Assembly: GCA_025163595.1 (NCBI GenBank)
Contig: CP104100.1
Span: 2,728,001-2,792,000, forward strand
From: Phaeobacter sp. G2
GTDB lineage: Bacteria; Pseudomonadota; Alphaproteobacteria; Rhodobacterales; Rhodobacteraceae
Length of the DNA: 64,000 nucleotides
Direction of reading: 5' to 3'
Within the stretch, counting starts at the first letter, position 1. The number at the start of each line of letters is the position of its first letter. Positions 8,918-16,824 of this stretch are shown here, in pieces. The notes beneath the pieces were generated by a model. It saw nothing but the letters and a program-made list of their open reading frames with translations, was not told the origin of the DNA and made no database searches. Both the position numbers and the translations under genes were made by a program.

Positions 8918-9151
8918 TTACTCAGAGTGTTCACTCTGCTGGGGAGGAAGGTCCGGCTGATCAGGAAAACGCTGCATCAGCGCCTGCAACCCGCTTCGGG
9001 TCAGGCTTGGGGCCTGCACCGCAGGGCCCAGCAACAGCTGCAATTCCAGCGGGGTGAGATCCCAGAACTCTGCCGGCTGCAGCCGCAGCCCGCCCAGACC
9101 AGCCCGCATCAGGCCAGGCCAATCCAGCCCCGGCCCATCCAACCCGGTCAT
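8918..9151 (-). CDS. GTA g10.1-like phage tail assembly protein
   Basis: A 77-aa protein overlapping the g10 stop by 4 bases (ATGA). The core LQPAEFWDLTPLELQLLLGP (about 25-44) is the signature of the short TIGR02216 / rcc01693-like family encoded between g10 and the tape measure. By analogy with phage tail assembly chaperones encoded as overlapping or frameshifted pairs, it probably works with g10 on the tape measure. No slippery site is evident; the overlap is a simple restart. Confidence 0.85.
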   Translation of the reverse strand: MTGLDGPGLDWPGLMRAGLGGLRLQPAEFWDLTPLELQLLLGPAVQAPSLTRSGLQALMQRFPDQPDLPPQQSEHSE

Positions 9152-9501
9152 AACGCGGCCTCCTGGCCCTGTGCCTCCGTCGGCAGTGAAAAGCTGCGGG
9201 CCAAAAGTTGCGCCGCCACCCTTGCCGCCTCGACAGCGCCGCCGGTGATCTCGGCCCCGGCCAAATCCAAACTGTCCAGATCATGGCCGCCGCCCTCCAG
9301 ACCGGCAGTCAGCAGCGCCAGAATATCAGCTGCCGAAAATCGTCCCGTTTCAAAGCGCTGTACCAGCGCCACAAGCGATCCCTCCTGCAGCTGCTGTTCC
9401 AGCCGCGCCAGTGCGCCGAGGGTGAGACGCAGCACATGGGGGCTGTCGTTGATGACCAGCGTCACCTCACCGCGCCAGGGGTTTTCAAGCTGTTGTTGCA
9501 T
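9148..9501 (-). CDS. GTA tail assembly chaperone-like protein (g10)
   Basis: The 117-aa protein begins NPWRGEVTLVINDSPHVLRLTLGALARLE, the gene-transfer-agent GTA_GP10 / tail-tube chaperone pattern (a beta-hairpin followed by helices). It lies between the major tail protein and g10.1 with only 3 bases to the former. It is probably needed for tail assembly but absent from the mature particle, as in siphoviruses. Confidence 0.88.
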   Translation of the reverse strand: MQQQLENPWRGEVTLVINDSPHVLRLTLGALARLEQQLQEGSLVALVQRFETGRFSAADILALLTAGLEGGGHDLDSLDLAGAEITGGAVEAARVAAQLLARSFSLPTEAQGQEAAL

Positions 9502-9504
9502 GGC

Positions 9505-9918
9505 TCACGCCGCCGTAAAGCTGAGCGCGCCAGCGCTGGCCAGGGAGAGCTCATAGGTGGCTTCGCCATTATGGCTGCCCACATAGTCCAGCGCGGTCAC
9601 CTGAAACGGCCCCTCAACGGTGCCAAAGTCCGGCACCACCACCTGGCAATCCGGCGTCACCCCGTCAAAGAACAGCTGGCGCGCCCGCTCATCCGTGGTT
9701 TCATCGCGAAACACCCCCGACCCCGAGATTGAGGCAGAGCGCACCCCAGCCCCCGCCAGCAGCTCGCGCCAGCCACCCTGGCTTTCGAGACTGGTGACAT
9801 CGACAGTTTCGGCATTAAAGCTGATCCGCGTGGCGCGCAGCCCCGCCAGAGTTTCAAACTGACCATCGCCGGTCATATCCACCTTGATCAACAGATCCTT
9901 GCCATTTTGGGTAGCCAT
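9505..9918 (-). CDS. GTA major tail (tube) protein (g9)
   Basis: The 137-aa protein begins MATQNGKDLLIKVDMTGDGQFETLAGLRATRISFNAETVDVTS (split motif), the typical start of the TP901-1/TIGR02126 major tail protein. It goes on with SISGSGVFRDETTDERARQ and a beta-sandwich core. It polymerises into the tail tube. A GGGAGCG site precedes the ATG, and a 72-base gap separates it from g8, so it may have a stronger independent ribosome site, as expected for an abundant protein. Confidence 0.95.
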   Translation of the reverse strand: MATQNGKDLLIKVDMTGDGQFETLAGLRATRISFNAETVDVTSLESQGGWRELLAGAGVRSASISGSGVFRDETTDERARQLFFDGVTPDCQVVVPDFGTVEGPFQVTALDYVGSHNGEATYELSLASAGALSFTAA

Positions 9919-9990
9919 GACAGCGCTCCCTTTCTAACTGAGTAAGTGTGTATGGATTGGTGTTTGTATGCAAAAACTGAAGCTTAGACC

Positions 9991-10398
9991 TCAGTCATCT
10001 TCCACCCGCGCGGCAAAAAGCAGGGTAATGCTGCGACCGCCGTCTGTCAGGCGCTGGGCGCTGGCGCGTTCAAACCAGATCCCCACCAGACGCCCCCGGC
10101 TGAGGGTTAGCGGCGCATCGACCAGCGCATCACAGATCGCGGCGGCGGCCTCTTTGGCGACGATAAAGCCGGCGCTGCTGGTGAAAACGCTGATGGTAAA
10201 ACGATGCCGGGCGCCCGGACCGCTGGCGTCTGAACGGTCCAGCACCTCTTCGGAGCCCAGAACCGCGTAGATCTGCGGCAGGTTGCCCGTTGGCATGGCG
10301 TCAAACAGATCAGAGCCCAGGGCCGCCGTCACCCCGGCATCTGCCGTCAAGTGCTGAAACACCGACTGCTGCAAAGCACTGGCCAGCGCATAGGTCAT
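9991..10398 (-). CDS. GTA tail terminator-like protein, DUF3168 (g8)
   Basis: The 135-aa protein from ATG 10398 (MTYALASALQQSVFQHL) is the DUF3168 family, related to phage tail terminators. The start overlaps the g7 stop as ATGA, so I prefer it to the open frame from 10425. Motifs such as PQIYAVLGSEEVLDRSD and the C-terminal beta strand SITLLFAARVEDD match the GTA member. It probably caps the tail where it meets the head. Confidence 0.92.
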   Translation of the reverse strand: MTYALASALQQSVFQHLTADAGVTAALGSDLFDAMPTGNLPQIYAVLGSEEVLDRSDASGPGARHRFTISVFTSSAGFIVAKEAAAAICDALVDAPLTLSRGRLVGIWFERASAQRLTDGGRSITLLFAARVEDD

Positions 10399-10742
10399 GG
10401 CGCCACCTCCTCGATACACTGACACTCCAGATAGCGCCCGCCCGGGTCTGCCTCGCTGACCGCCTCGATACGGAACAGACGTTGACCCTGACGAAACCGT
10501 TGCCCAGGGCGCGGACGCGACAGGCTACCCTGAGGTGTGGCGCGCAGGGTGATCTTGTAGCGCTGCAGCGACAGGCTGCCGCCCTCTTGCCCGGCGGTAC
10601 GCCCTGTTTGAGCGCTCAGCCCGGCCCAGACCACACCCAGCGGCGCCCAGCTTTCGCTATAGCCCCCGGCCCCATCGCTGAGCCGCTGTGGGTCTTCCAA
10701 TACCAGCCGTCGGCGCAGCTGCGGTGCGCGGCTCTGGGTCAT
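10395..10742 (-). CDS. GTA head-tail adaptor protein (g7)
   Basis: The 115-aa protein from ATG 10742 (MTQSRAPQLRRRLVLEDPQ) belongs to the phage head closure / head-tail adaptor family, with the pattern DGAGGYSESWAPLGVVWAGL (about 24-43). The start overlaps the g6 stop as ATGA and the end overlaps g8 in the same way. It joins connector to tail. Confidence 0.92.
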   Translation of the reverse strand: MTQSRAPQLRRRLVLEDPQRLSDGAGGYSESWAPLGVVWAGLSAQTGRTAGQEGGSLSLQRYKITLRATPQGSLSRPRPGQRFRQGQRLFRIEAVSEADPGGRYLECQCIEEVAP

Positions 10743-11341
10743 GATGCCCTCCCTGCGGAGATCCGCAATTGGCGGTAACGATCTATCAGGCTGACAACGC
10801 CAAAGGGCATGCAACCGCCATGGAGAGCAGTGTCATCGCGGTATTCGTAATAATGCGCCGCCAGCATCAAAACTGCCTGGGCCAAATCATGGGGCAGGTC
10901 CTGCCAGCTGGCGCCCATTCCTGCGGTCAGCGTGATCTCAAGCCGGGCGCCGCTTTCCAGACGGGGCAGCGATCCTGCGCGGGGGTGCAGGCGGGGCTGC
11001 TGGCTGTCGGGTTCCACCCAGAAGGTCTCTGTGGCCAGGGTTGAGGGATCGCCCTCAGCATCAAACAGGGTTGCCGAGGTCAGAGCCACAACCGGGGCCA
11101 GCGGCAGCGCAGCCCAATCCCGCCGCCGCCAACCGGTAATCACCCAAAGGAAACCGCGCTGCAAAAGCGCCTTGCCGGTCCGGTTTTCAATCGCCGCCAG
11201 AGAAGCCCGCAAAAACCCGGTCAATACACTGTCCTGCAGGTCATCTTCGCCAAAGCCGGTGCCCAGTCGCAGGTGGGCCTTAAAGGCCTCCAGCGGCAGG
11301 GCCATATCCGGCACCGGTGTCACTTCGCTCAACATCATCAT
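10739..11341 (-). CDS. GTA head-tail connector protein, gp6-like (g6)
   Basis: About 200 aa, matching the TIGR02215 / phiE125 gp8-like connector found after the capsid in GTAs. Hallmarks are LPLEAFKAHLRLGTGFGEDDL near the N-terminus and LAQAVLMLAAHYYEYRD near the C-terminus. The start is three ATG codons in a row (11341, 11338, 11335) after a GGAG site. The second or third has the better spacing; I report the longest ATG form. Confidence 0.92.
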   Translation of the reverse strand: MMMLSEVTPVPDMALPLEAFKAHLRLGTGFGEDDLQDSVLTGFLRASLAAIENRTGKALLQRGFLWVITGWRRRDWAALPLAPVVALTSATLFDAEGDPSTLATETFWVEPDSQQPRLHPRAGSLPRLESGARLEITLTAGMGASWQDLPHDLAQAVLMLAAHYYEYRDDTALHGGCMPFGVVSLIDRYRQLRISAGRAS

Positions 11342-11465
11342 CAACTCCGCGGGCTCAGGTCCCCAAGATGTCCCAATCTGGTTCAGCGGGCACGCAAAGC
11401 TCTCTGCCGCTCGGACGGAGGGGGAGCAGCTAGACGACAGAAAACCAGAAAATGCGTACCCGCCA

Positions 11466-11487
11466 GGGAACCGGGCTGCCGGTTCCC
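11466..11487 (-). terminator. Hairpin between GTA capsid and connector genes
   Basis: A perfect 9-bp inverted repeat (GGGAACCGG / CCGGTTCCC) with a 4-base loop lies 17 bases past the capsid stop. There is no T run in either direction, so it is more likely an attenuator or mRNA-stability element that leaves more capsid than connector message than a full stop. Confidence 0.6.
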
Positions 11488-11503
11488 CATTCAGCCAAAG
11501 CAG

Positions 11504-12685
11504 TTAGCTGAGGCCGAATTTCAGCAGTTTGATGGCAGCAAAATCGCTGACATCGCCGCCCACCCGTTTGGTGGCGTAAAACAGCACATGGGGTTTGGCG
11601 CTAAAGGGGTCGCGCAGCACCCGCAGATCGGGGCGTTCCGCAATGGTATAACCGGCGGCAAAGTCACCAAAGGCCAGCGACAGGCTGTCCGTGGTGGCAT
11701 CTGGCATGTCCTCGGCAATCAATACCGGATAGCCCAGCAGGCGCGCGGGCTCACCAGCCGCCAGACCATCGGACCACAGGAAGCGGCCATCGGCGTCTTT
11801 CAGTTTGCGCACCAGGCCTGCGGTTTTGGAGTTCATCACAAAGCTGGCATTGGCGCGATACTGCGCCCCCAGGGCGTAGACCAGATCAATGATGGCGTCG
11901 CCATCTCCAATGCCGCCATCTTCCCCCGAGGCAACATAGCCAAGGCTGCCCCAGCTCCAGCTGCCATTTTCCACTGTCGGATGGGTCAGAATACCCGTTG
12001 GCTTGTCGATGCCATCGCCGGTCAGAAAGGCCGCGGCTTCGGCGCGGGAAAACTTGTCGGCGATCCGCCCGGCCAGCCAACCTTCGATGTCAAAGGCGCT
12101 GTCATCCAACAGCCGCTGCGAGGCCTTGGGCAGCGCGCTCAGCTCATGCAGGGCAATGGTGATCCGGTCGATCACCGGCGTGCCGCTTTCCACGGTTGGA
12201 TCGGTCTCGGTGGCCCAGCCCGCCCCGGTGTCGCTGTGATCAATCAGCACATCAAACGAGGTGGCCTCCACGCTCACCACCGTGGCCACAGCCCGGATCG
12301 ACGCGGTGGATTGCAACACAGATTTCACCGTCTCCGAGGTCTGCGGATCCACCAGATAGCCGCCATCACTGTTGACGGTGGTCGACAGGGCCTTGCTTTC
12401 GGGCATCAGGCCGCGAAGCGCGCTATCGTCGCCGGTGCGGATATAGCCGCAAAAGGCTTTCTGGTGGGGGGCTTGCTCCGTGCTTGCGGCTGCAAGATGC
12501 GGGCGCACAGCCCGGTTTGTCTTTCGATCCAGCATGGTCATTCGCTCTTCCGTCTGTTTGAATTTCACTTTCACAACGTCCTGAAACCCTTTGAACTCTC
12601 GCAGAAACCCTGACATCGCCTGGGTGACTTCCTGGGTCAAAGGAACTGCCTGATTGGCCAAGTCCGGGGTATCCCTTTTCGTCAT
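11504..12685 (-). CDS. GTA major capsid protein, HK97 fold (g5)
   Basis: The 393-aa protein is an HK97-family capsid. The N-terminal ~100 residues (coiled FKGFQDVVKVKFKQTEERM) form the scaffold-like delta domain removed by the g4 protease. The mature shell domain begins near ALSTTVNSDGGYLVDPQ. Typical motifs follow: EGWLAGRIADKFSRAEAAAFLTGDG and the C-terminal FYATKRVGGDV. The start overlaps the g4 stop by 4 bases (ATGA). A hairpin lies right after the gene. Confidence 0.97.
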   Translation of the reverse strand: MTKRDTPDLANQAVPLTQEVTQAMSGFLREFKGFQDVVKVKFKQTEERMTMLDRKTNRAVRPHLAAASTEQAPHQKAFCGYIRTGDDSALRGLMPESKALSTTVNSDGGYLVDPQTSETVKSVLQSTASIRAVATVVSVEATSFDVLIDHSDTGAGWATETDPTVESGTPVIDRITIALHELSALPKASQRLLDDSAFDIEGWLAGRIADKFSRAEAAAFLTGDGIDKPTGILTHPTVENGSWSWGSLGYVASGEDGGIGDGDAIIDLVYALGAQYRANASFVMNSKTAGLVRKLKDADGRFLWSDGLAAGEPARLLGYPVLIAEDMPDATTDSLSLAFGDFAAGYTIAERPDLRVLRDPFSAKPHVLFYATKRVGGDVSDFAAIKLLKFGLS

Positions 12686-13275
12686 TTCTTTTGTCCTGTT
12701 CTGTTCAAGGTTGGGGAAAGGGTCATATGGCTCAGGTCGCGGCTGGCACGGCGCAGATCAGCCGCCAGTTGCCGCAGCTTGCGCTCTTCGGCGTCGGATT
12801 TCTGGCCCATCACCCGCGCGGTTGGCAGCATCGGAAAGGTCACCAAAGAGACCTCCCAAAGCTCGACCTCGGTGAGCACGCGTCCGCCGTCCTCACCCCT
12901 GCGCGCGCGCTTGGTGCGGTAGCCAATCGACAGGCCCTCAATAGCGCCTGCGGCAATCAGGGCTGCCGCTTCGGCCCCGCGTGCGATTTCCGTCAGCAGG
13001 CGGCCCTTGACCCACAGCCCGCGATTGTCTTCGCGCAGCTCCTCCCAGACCCCAATCGGCTGGGCCGGATCGTGCTGCCACAACATCTTTACCCGACAGC
13101 CTGAGGCATGGAGGCGCTGCAGCGAGGCCCCATAGGCCCCCGGTGCGACCCGGTCTCCGCCCTGATCGGCCTCGCCAAACAGGCTGGCATAGCCCTGGAT
13201 CACGCTGTCATCCTGAACCGTCAGCATCTCCCCAAAGCGAGAAAACTTATGTTCAAACCCTGCTTCAATACCCAT
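12682..13275 (-). CDS. GTA prohead protease, HK97 family (g4)
   Basis: The 197-aa protein is a U35-type prohead protease that trims the capsid delta domain during maturation. Motifs are GYASLFGEADQGGDRVAPGA at the N-terminus, His68 in MLWQHD, Ser116 in EGLSIGYR, and the acidic residue in ELWEVSLVTFP. GAGGTT lies about 8 bases before the ATG. It sits directly before the capsid gene. Confidence 0.96.
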   Translation of the reverse strand: MGIEAGFEHKFSRFGEMLTVQDDSVIQGYASLFGEADQGGDRVAPGAYGASLQRLHASGCRVKMLWQHDPAQPIGVWEELREDNRGLWVKGRLLTEIARGAEAAALIAAGAIEGLSIGYRTKRARRGEDGGRVLTEVELWEVSLVTFPMLPTARVMGQKSDAEERKLRQLAADLRRASRDLSHMTLSPTLNRTGQKK

Positions 13276-13307
13276 TGAAGAACCTCACATAACAGATTGA
13301 AACCACG

Positions 13308-13526
13308 TCAATTCATCGCCAAAAAAGACTGAAAGACCCGTGTCAGTATCACAGCGGCCACGCCATAGAGTGTCAGCCAGAGGCGCCGCTCCAGCCGCTC
13401 CAACAGTTGCTCAAGCTGCTGCTGTCGCCGTTCAACTGCCTGCAATTGGATCTCGATAACCTTTTCATGGGCCGACAGCCTCAGCCCCGGCGCACAGTCA
13501 AATGGCGGCATTGGGTACTCAGCCAT
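13308..13526 (-). CDS. GTA g3.5-like small membrane/coiled-coil protein
   Basis: A 72-aa protein from ATG 13526 (MAEYPMPPFDCAPGLRLSAH), overlapping the portal stop by 8 bases. A Gln/Glu/Arg-rich coiled coil (about 22-47) leads into one probable membrane helix (LTLYGVAAVILTRVF, about 50-64). It corresponds in position to orfg3.5 of RcGTA, whose role is unclear. I chose the start from the overlap; the longer open frame from 13655 would lie inside the portal gene. Confidence 0.78.
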   Translation of the reverse strand: MAEYPMPPFDCAPGLRLSAHEKVIEIQLQAVERRQQQLEQLLERLERRLWLTLYGVAAVILTRVFQSFLAMN

Positions 13527-14730
13527 CCAACTCACCCTCGGGCAATGGCGGCAGGCCAAGCAATTTACGCTTCTCGGTCTGGCTGAGGAAATCAGCAGCT
13601 GCGACCCGCTGCCATTGTCGCTCTCGCTCTTCTGACAGAGCTGAAACCTGATCAAGATCCGGTTTCAACTCGATGATTTCGTTGCCATAGCCAGAGATCC
13701 ACTCTGACAGCCCCGCCGCAATCCGGGTCACCAGAGGCACCACTGTCAGGCGGTAAAAGGCCCGGTTTGCTTCTTGGTAATTGGAATAAGCCGTGTCCCC
13801 CGGCAGGCCCAACAGCATCGGCGGCACGCCAAAGGCCAGGGCGATCTCCCGCGCGGCGGCCTCTTTGGTTTTTTGAAACTCCATGTCCGAGGGCGAAAAC
13901 CCCATGGGTTTCCAGTCCAACCCGCCTTCCAGCACCATGGGTCGCCCGGCATTGCGCGCACCCTGAAAATTGGCCTCCACCTCTTCACTGAGGCGGCGAA
14001 ACTGGTCATCTGACAGGCTACCCTGGCCATCGGTCCCGGCCCAAACCAGCGCGCCTGACGGGCGAGCTGCATTGTCCAACAGCCCCTTTGACCAGTGCGA
14101 GGCTGCCGAATGCACATCCAACGACAGCGCTGCCGCCTGCAGCGGTGCCAGCCCGTAGTGATCATCCTGCGGGTGGAAGTTTTTCAGATGCAGCACCGCA
14201 GCGCGCCCGTCTTCGCAGGCAAAGCGGTGTTTGCGCCCCCCCACAGTATAGTCATAGGCCTGGGGCCAGCCGTCAGGGCCGGGTAGAATTGTCATGCGAT
14301 CAGGGCGCAGCAGATGCAGCTCCGCAGGCCAACCTTCTGTGGTGCTCACCGCCTCGACATAGGCGTTTCCCGACAGCATCAGATGGCCAAACAGGCTCTC
14401 GAAAAAGTCCTGCCGCGTCTGTGCCGCGTTCGGGCGGCTGATGAGCGACAGCAGCGGATGGCTTTCATAGCGCTGCGCCGCGTCCTGAACCACCAGCGGC
14501 AGGGCTGCTGCCGCCTCGATCACCATACGAACGGCGCGAAACCCAACCGGATTTCCCAGATAGCCAAGCCGCGTCAAAGAGCTGGTATCGCGGGCAGCCA
14601 GCGAGAAGGCGCCGCTGCCCTGCCAGGCAATGCCACGCGCCGCAGCGCTGGCCTTGGTCTGGTTCACCATGGCCGGTGAGGCCAGGGGCTCGCTGGACTG
14701 TTTCTTGCGCCAGGGTAGGTCAAACCTCAT
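13519..14730 (-). CDS. GTA portal protein, HK97 family (g3)
   Basis: 403 aa from ATG 14730 (MRFDLPWRKKQ) with AAGGAG six bases upstream; the open frame runs back to 14829 without a ribosome site. Portal motifs are VGFRAVRMVIEAAAALPLVV, LHLKNFHPQDDHYGLAPLQAA, and AFGVPPMLLGLPGDTAYSNYQEANRAFY at about 310-337. It forms the dodecameric DNA-entry ring at one capsid vertex and docks the terminase. It lies between TerL and g3.5. Confidence 0.97.
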   Translation of the reverse strand: MRFDLPWRKKQSSEPLASPAMVNQTKASAAARGIAWQGSGAFSLAARDTSSLTRLGYLGNPVGFRAVRMVIEAAAALPLVVQDAAQRYESHPLLSLISRPNAAQTRQDFFESLFGHLMLSGNAYVEAVSTTEGWPAELHLLRPDRMTILPGPDGWPQAYDYTVGGRKHRFACEDGRAAVLHLKNFHPQDDHYGLAPLQAAALSLDVHSAASHWSKGLLDNAARPSGALVWAGTDGQGSLSDDQFRRLSEEVEANFQGARNAGRPMVLEGGLDWKPMGFSPSDMEFQKTKEAAAREIALAFGVPPMLLGLPGDTAYSNYQEANRAFYRLTVVPLVTRIAAGLSEWISGYGNEIIELKPDLDQVSALSEERERQWQRVAAADFLSQTEKRKLLGLPPLPEGELDG

Positions 14731-14907
14731 GGGCGGCTCCTTTGATCCATCATCCGGGCATCGTGCCCTTTGCTGGAGAAAAGATATGACCTGCTGACCT
14801 GAACATTCCCCAAGGCAACCGTTCCCCACAGAGGAAACAAAGGGCCTAACACATAGTATTCAATACACAAATACAGATGGTGAGGTGTTGCATCCCCCGT
14901 TTGAGCG

Positions 14908-16194
14908 TCAGACCATTCGGGCGCGTGGCAGTCGCTTTTGGCTGGCGGGATCCAAAATCAGCTGATGAATGGCCCAGACCAGCGCATCGACCCGGTCAGG
15001 TGAGCCCTGCCCCTGAAACCCTTGCGCAGCCATTTGGCACATCTGCTCTTCCAGTTCGGCCAGCCCTGGCAGATGGTGCACCCGACGTTGTTCATAGAGG
15101 GCAGCGACGGGCTCGGCGCGCACTACCTTGCCGCGGCTGGCATGAACCGCCTGAAAACCGATCAGCGGATCAATCTGCCGCAGCAGGTTTTCAACCAGCG
15201 CACCGCCCTGGTTGACCTCTGCCACCACCCGGTCAGCGCCGAACTCCTGATGGGCGGCAATCACCGCCTTGGCCCAGGTCAGCGGCCCCACCCCCTGCAC
15301 CGTTCGATCCGCCAGAACATAGGCCTGCCAGTTTTGCACCGGTCCCTGCAGGCAGGCGCCGGCGACAATGATCCCGCAGGCATCCGACGCCTTGCCCGAG
15401 CTCACAGCCGGATCCACCGCCACCACGATACGATCAAGCACCGGCGCCGCAGCCACCTGTAGCTCAGCCAGCTGAGCCGCCCGCCAGATGGCGCCCTCGA
15501 CATCGCTCAGCAGCACGCCGTCCAGTTCCTGCCGCCCCAGACGCGAGCCTGCATAGCGGGCGCGCACTTCAGTCAGGAAAGAGCCGGCAAGATTGGCGCG
15601 GTTAGCCTCTGTTGCGGCGTGGCTTTGCACCGTAGAGGGCGTTTGCAGCAGTTGACGCAGCACCGCCACGTTGCGCGGTGTTGTGGTGACACAAACCCGT
15701 GGATCCTGCCCCAGTCGCAAGGAAAACTGCAACATGTCCCAGGCCTCGCGCGCGCGGCGCCATTTGGCCAGTTCATCCGCCCAGGCAGTATCAAACTGCG
15801 GCCCCCGCAGCGCTTCGGGGTCATGGGCAGAAAACGCCTGGGCCATGGCGCCATTGGCCCAGATCAGCTTGCGTTCCCCTGATTTCCACTGGGGCCTGCG
15901 ATCCGGCGGCGTGCAGGCCAGGATACCACTGTCCCCCTGGATCATCACATCCCGGACCTGATCGTAGGTTTCGCCAATCAGCGCCAAGCGGCGGGCGCGA
16001 CCGGGGGCCAAGGGGGTGGCCCCTTCGACCTGGCTGCGGATCCATTCCGCCCCGGCGCGGGTCTTGCCTGCGCCGCGCCCCCCCAAGATTACCCAGCTCC
16101 GCCAGTCTCCCGTGGGTGCCAGCTGATGCGGATGAGCCCAGACTTCAAACAGATAGGGCAAGCAGCGGGTGGCATTGTCACTCATCTCCTGCAT
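14908..16194 (-). CDS. GTA large terminase, TerL (g2)
   Basis: The packaging motor, 428 aa from ATG 16194 (MQEMSDNATRCLPYLFEVW). AGGA lies about 7 bases before this ATG, better than the ATG at 16185; the open frame to 16356 lacks support. The ATPase has Walker A GGRGAGKT at about 38-45, a Walker B-like DTAWADE, and the coupling motif TTTPR. The RNase H-like nuclease has VVAVDPAVS, VVAEVNQGG and PDRVDALVWA. In GTAs this enzyme packages host DNA by the headful with little sequence choice. It overlaps the g1 stop by 17 bases. Confidence 0.96.
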   Translation of the reverse strand: MQEMSDNATRCLPYLFEVWAHPHQLAPTGDWRSWVILGGRGAGKTRAGAEWIRSQVEGATPLAPGRARRLALIGETYDQVRDVMIQGDSGILACTPPDRRPQWKSGERKLIWANGAMAQAFSAHDPEALRGPQFDTAWADELAKWRRAREAWDMLQFSLRLGQDPRVCVTTTPRNVAVLRQLLQTPSTVQSHAATEANRANLAGSFLTEVRARYAGSRLGRQELDGVLLSDVEGAIWRAAQLAELQVAAAPVLDRIVVAVDPAVSSGKASDACGIIVAGACLQGPVQNWQAYVLADRTVQGVGPLTWAKAVIAAHQEFGADRVVAEVNQGGALVENLLRQIDPLIGFQAVHASRGKVVRAEPVAALYEQRRVHHLPGLAELEEQMCQMAAQGFQGQGSPDRVDALVWAIHQLILDPASQKRLPRARMV

Positions 16195-16522
16195 CAAGGT
16201 TTCCTGCACCATGGGCGTGGCGCAGGCGATCCAGGCGGCTGCTGATTTCAGCCCGGGCTGCGGCAAGATCAAGCCCCTGTTGATCACAGGTCTCTTGGGG
16301 GTTTTGCTCGACAAGGGTCTTCTCCACTTTCTGGCAATCTCTGATAAGCCCCTCAAGTTTTGCGATCCGGGGAAGCGCGGCGTTCAGTGCCTCCTCCTCG
16401 GAAGAGGCAAGCCGCTCCTGGAGGTCTTCGGCCTCCTGACGCAGTCGCAGGATCGAACGCTGAAGCGACTGAAACAGATCCTGCGTGGTTTGAGTTTTTG
16501 GGGGTTGCTCTGTCTGTGACAT
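16178..16522 (-). CDS. GTA small terminase-like protein (g1)
   Basis: The 114-aa first gene of the operon. It is predicted almost wholly helical and coiled (DLFQSLQRSILRLRQEAEDLQERLASSEEEALNAALPRIAKLEG in several heptads). It corresponds in position and style to RcGTA g1, an unusual small terminase that binds DNA weakly, in keeping with unselective packaging. Its stop overlaps the TerL start region. No helix-turn-helix is obvious. Confidence 0.88.
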   Translation of the reverse strand: MSQTEQPPKTQTTQDLFQSLQRSILRLRQEAEDLQERLASSEEEALNAALPRIAKLEGLIRDCQKVEKTLVEQNPQETCDQQGLDLAAARAEISSRLDRLRHAHGAGNLDAGDE

Positions 16523-16649
16523 CTGGGCCTGGGCCTTTCATCCAAAGGGCCCCCGACACGACTAAAGACTGAGAGGATCAAACGCTGGCGCCAAGCACCT
16601 GGCGCGACGGGCAAGAAAGTGATCTTCGATCTTTTACCAGCTGCGCGAT

Positions 16650-16679
16650 AAATTAGGCGAAGCCCTGGGCAAAAGTCAA
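16650..16679 (-). promoter_or_regulatory. Candidate sigma70-type promoter of the GTA operon
   Basis: On the minus strand TTGACT (16674-16679) and TAATTT (16650-16655) are separated by 18 bases, about 128 bases upstream of g1 and downstream of the mltG terminator. It is the only good match in this gap. The 128-base leader left before g1 has room for activator or RNA control. Confidence 0.5.
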
Positions 16680-16761
16680 ATGTGCCTGGGTTGCCAAGCG
16701 TCCGAGAATAAAAGGAAACATTAACAAACCGACGCGGATCACTGCCCCTGAGCAAAGAAAA

Positions 16762-16790
16762 CCCGCCCCCATCAGATGATGAGGACGGGG
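16762..16790 (-). terminator. Terminator of mltG
   Basis: A 12-bp stem (CCCCGTCCTCATC paired with GATGGGGGCGGG, including G-T pairs) with a 4-base loop is followed by TTTTC on the minus strand, 34 bases past the mltG stop. It separates the fab/mltG transcript from the GTA operon. Confidence 0.8.
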
Positions 16791-16824
16791 TCAAAGATCA
16801 TTCAGACCTTGGCGCGGTGGTCAA

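Noticed and set aside
9148..9151. Programmed frameshift between g10 and g10.1
   Set aside because: The genes overlap by a simple ATGA restart and no slippery heptamer is seen at the junction.
11273..12613. 446-aa open frame opposite the GTA capsid gene
   Set aside because: A shadow of the capsid gene; composition is typical of antisense frames.
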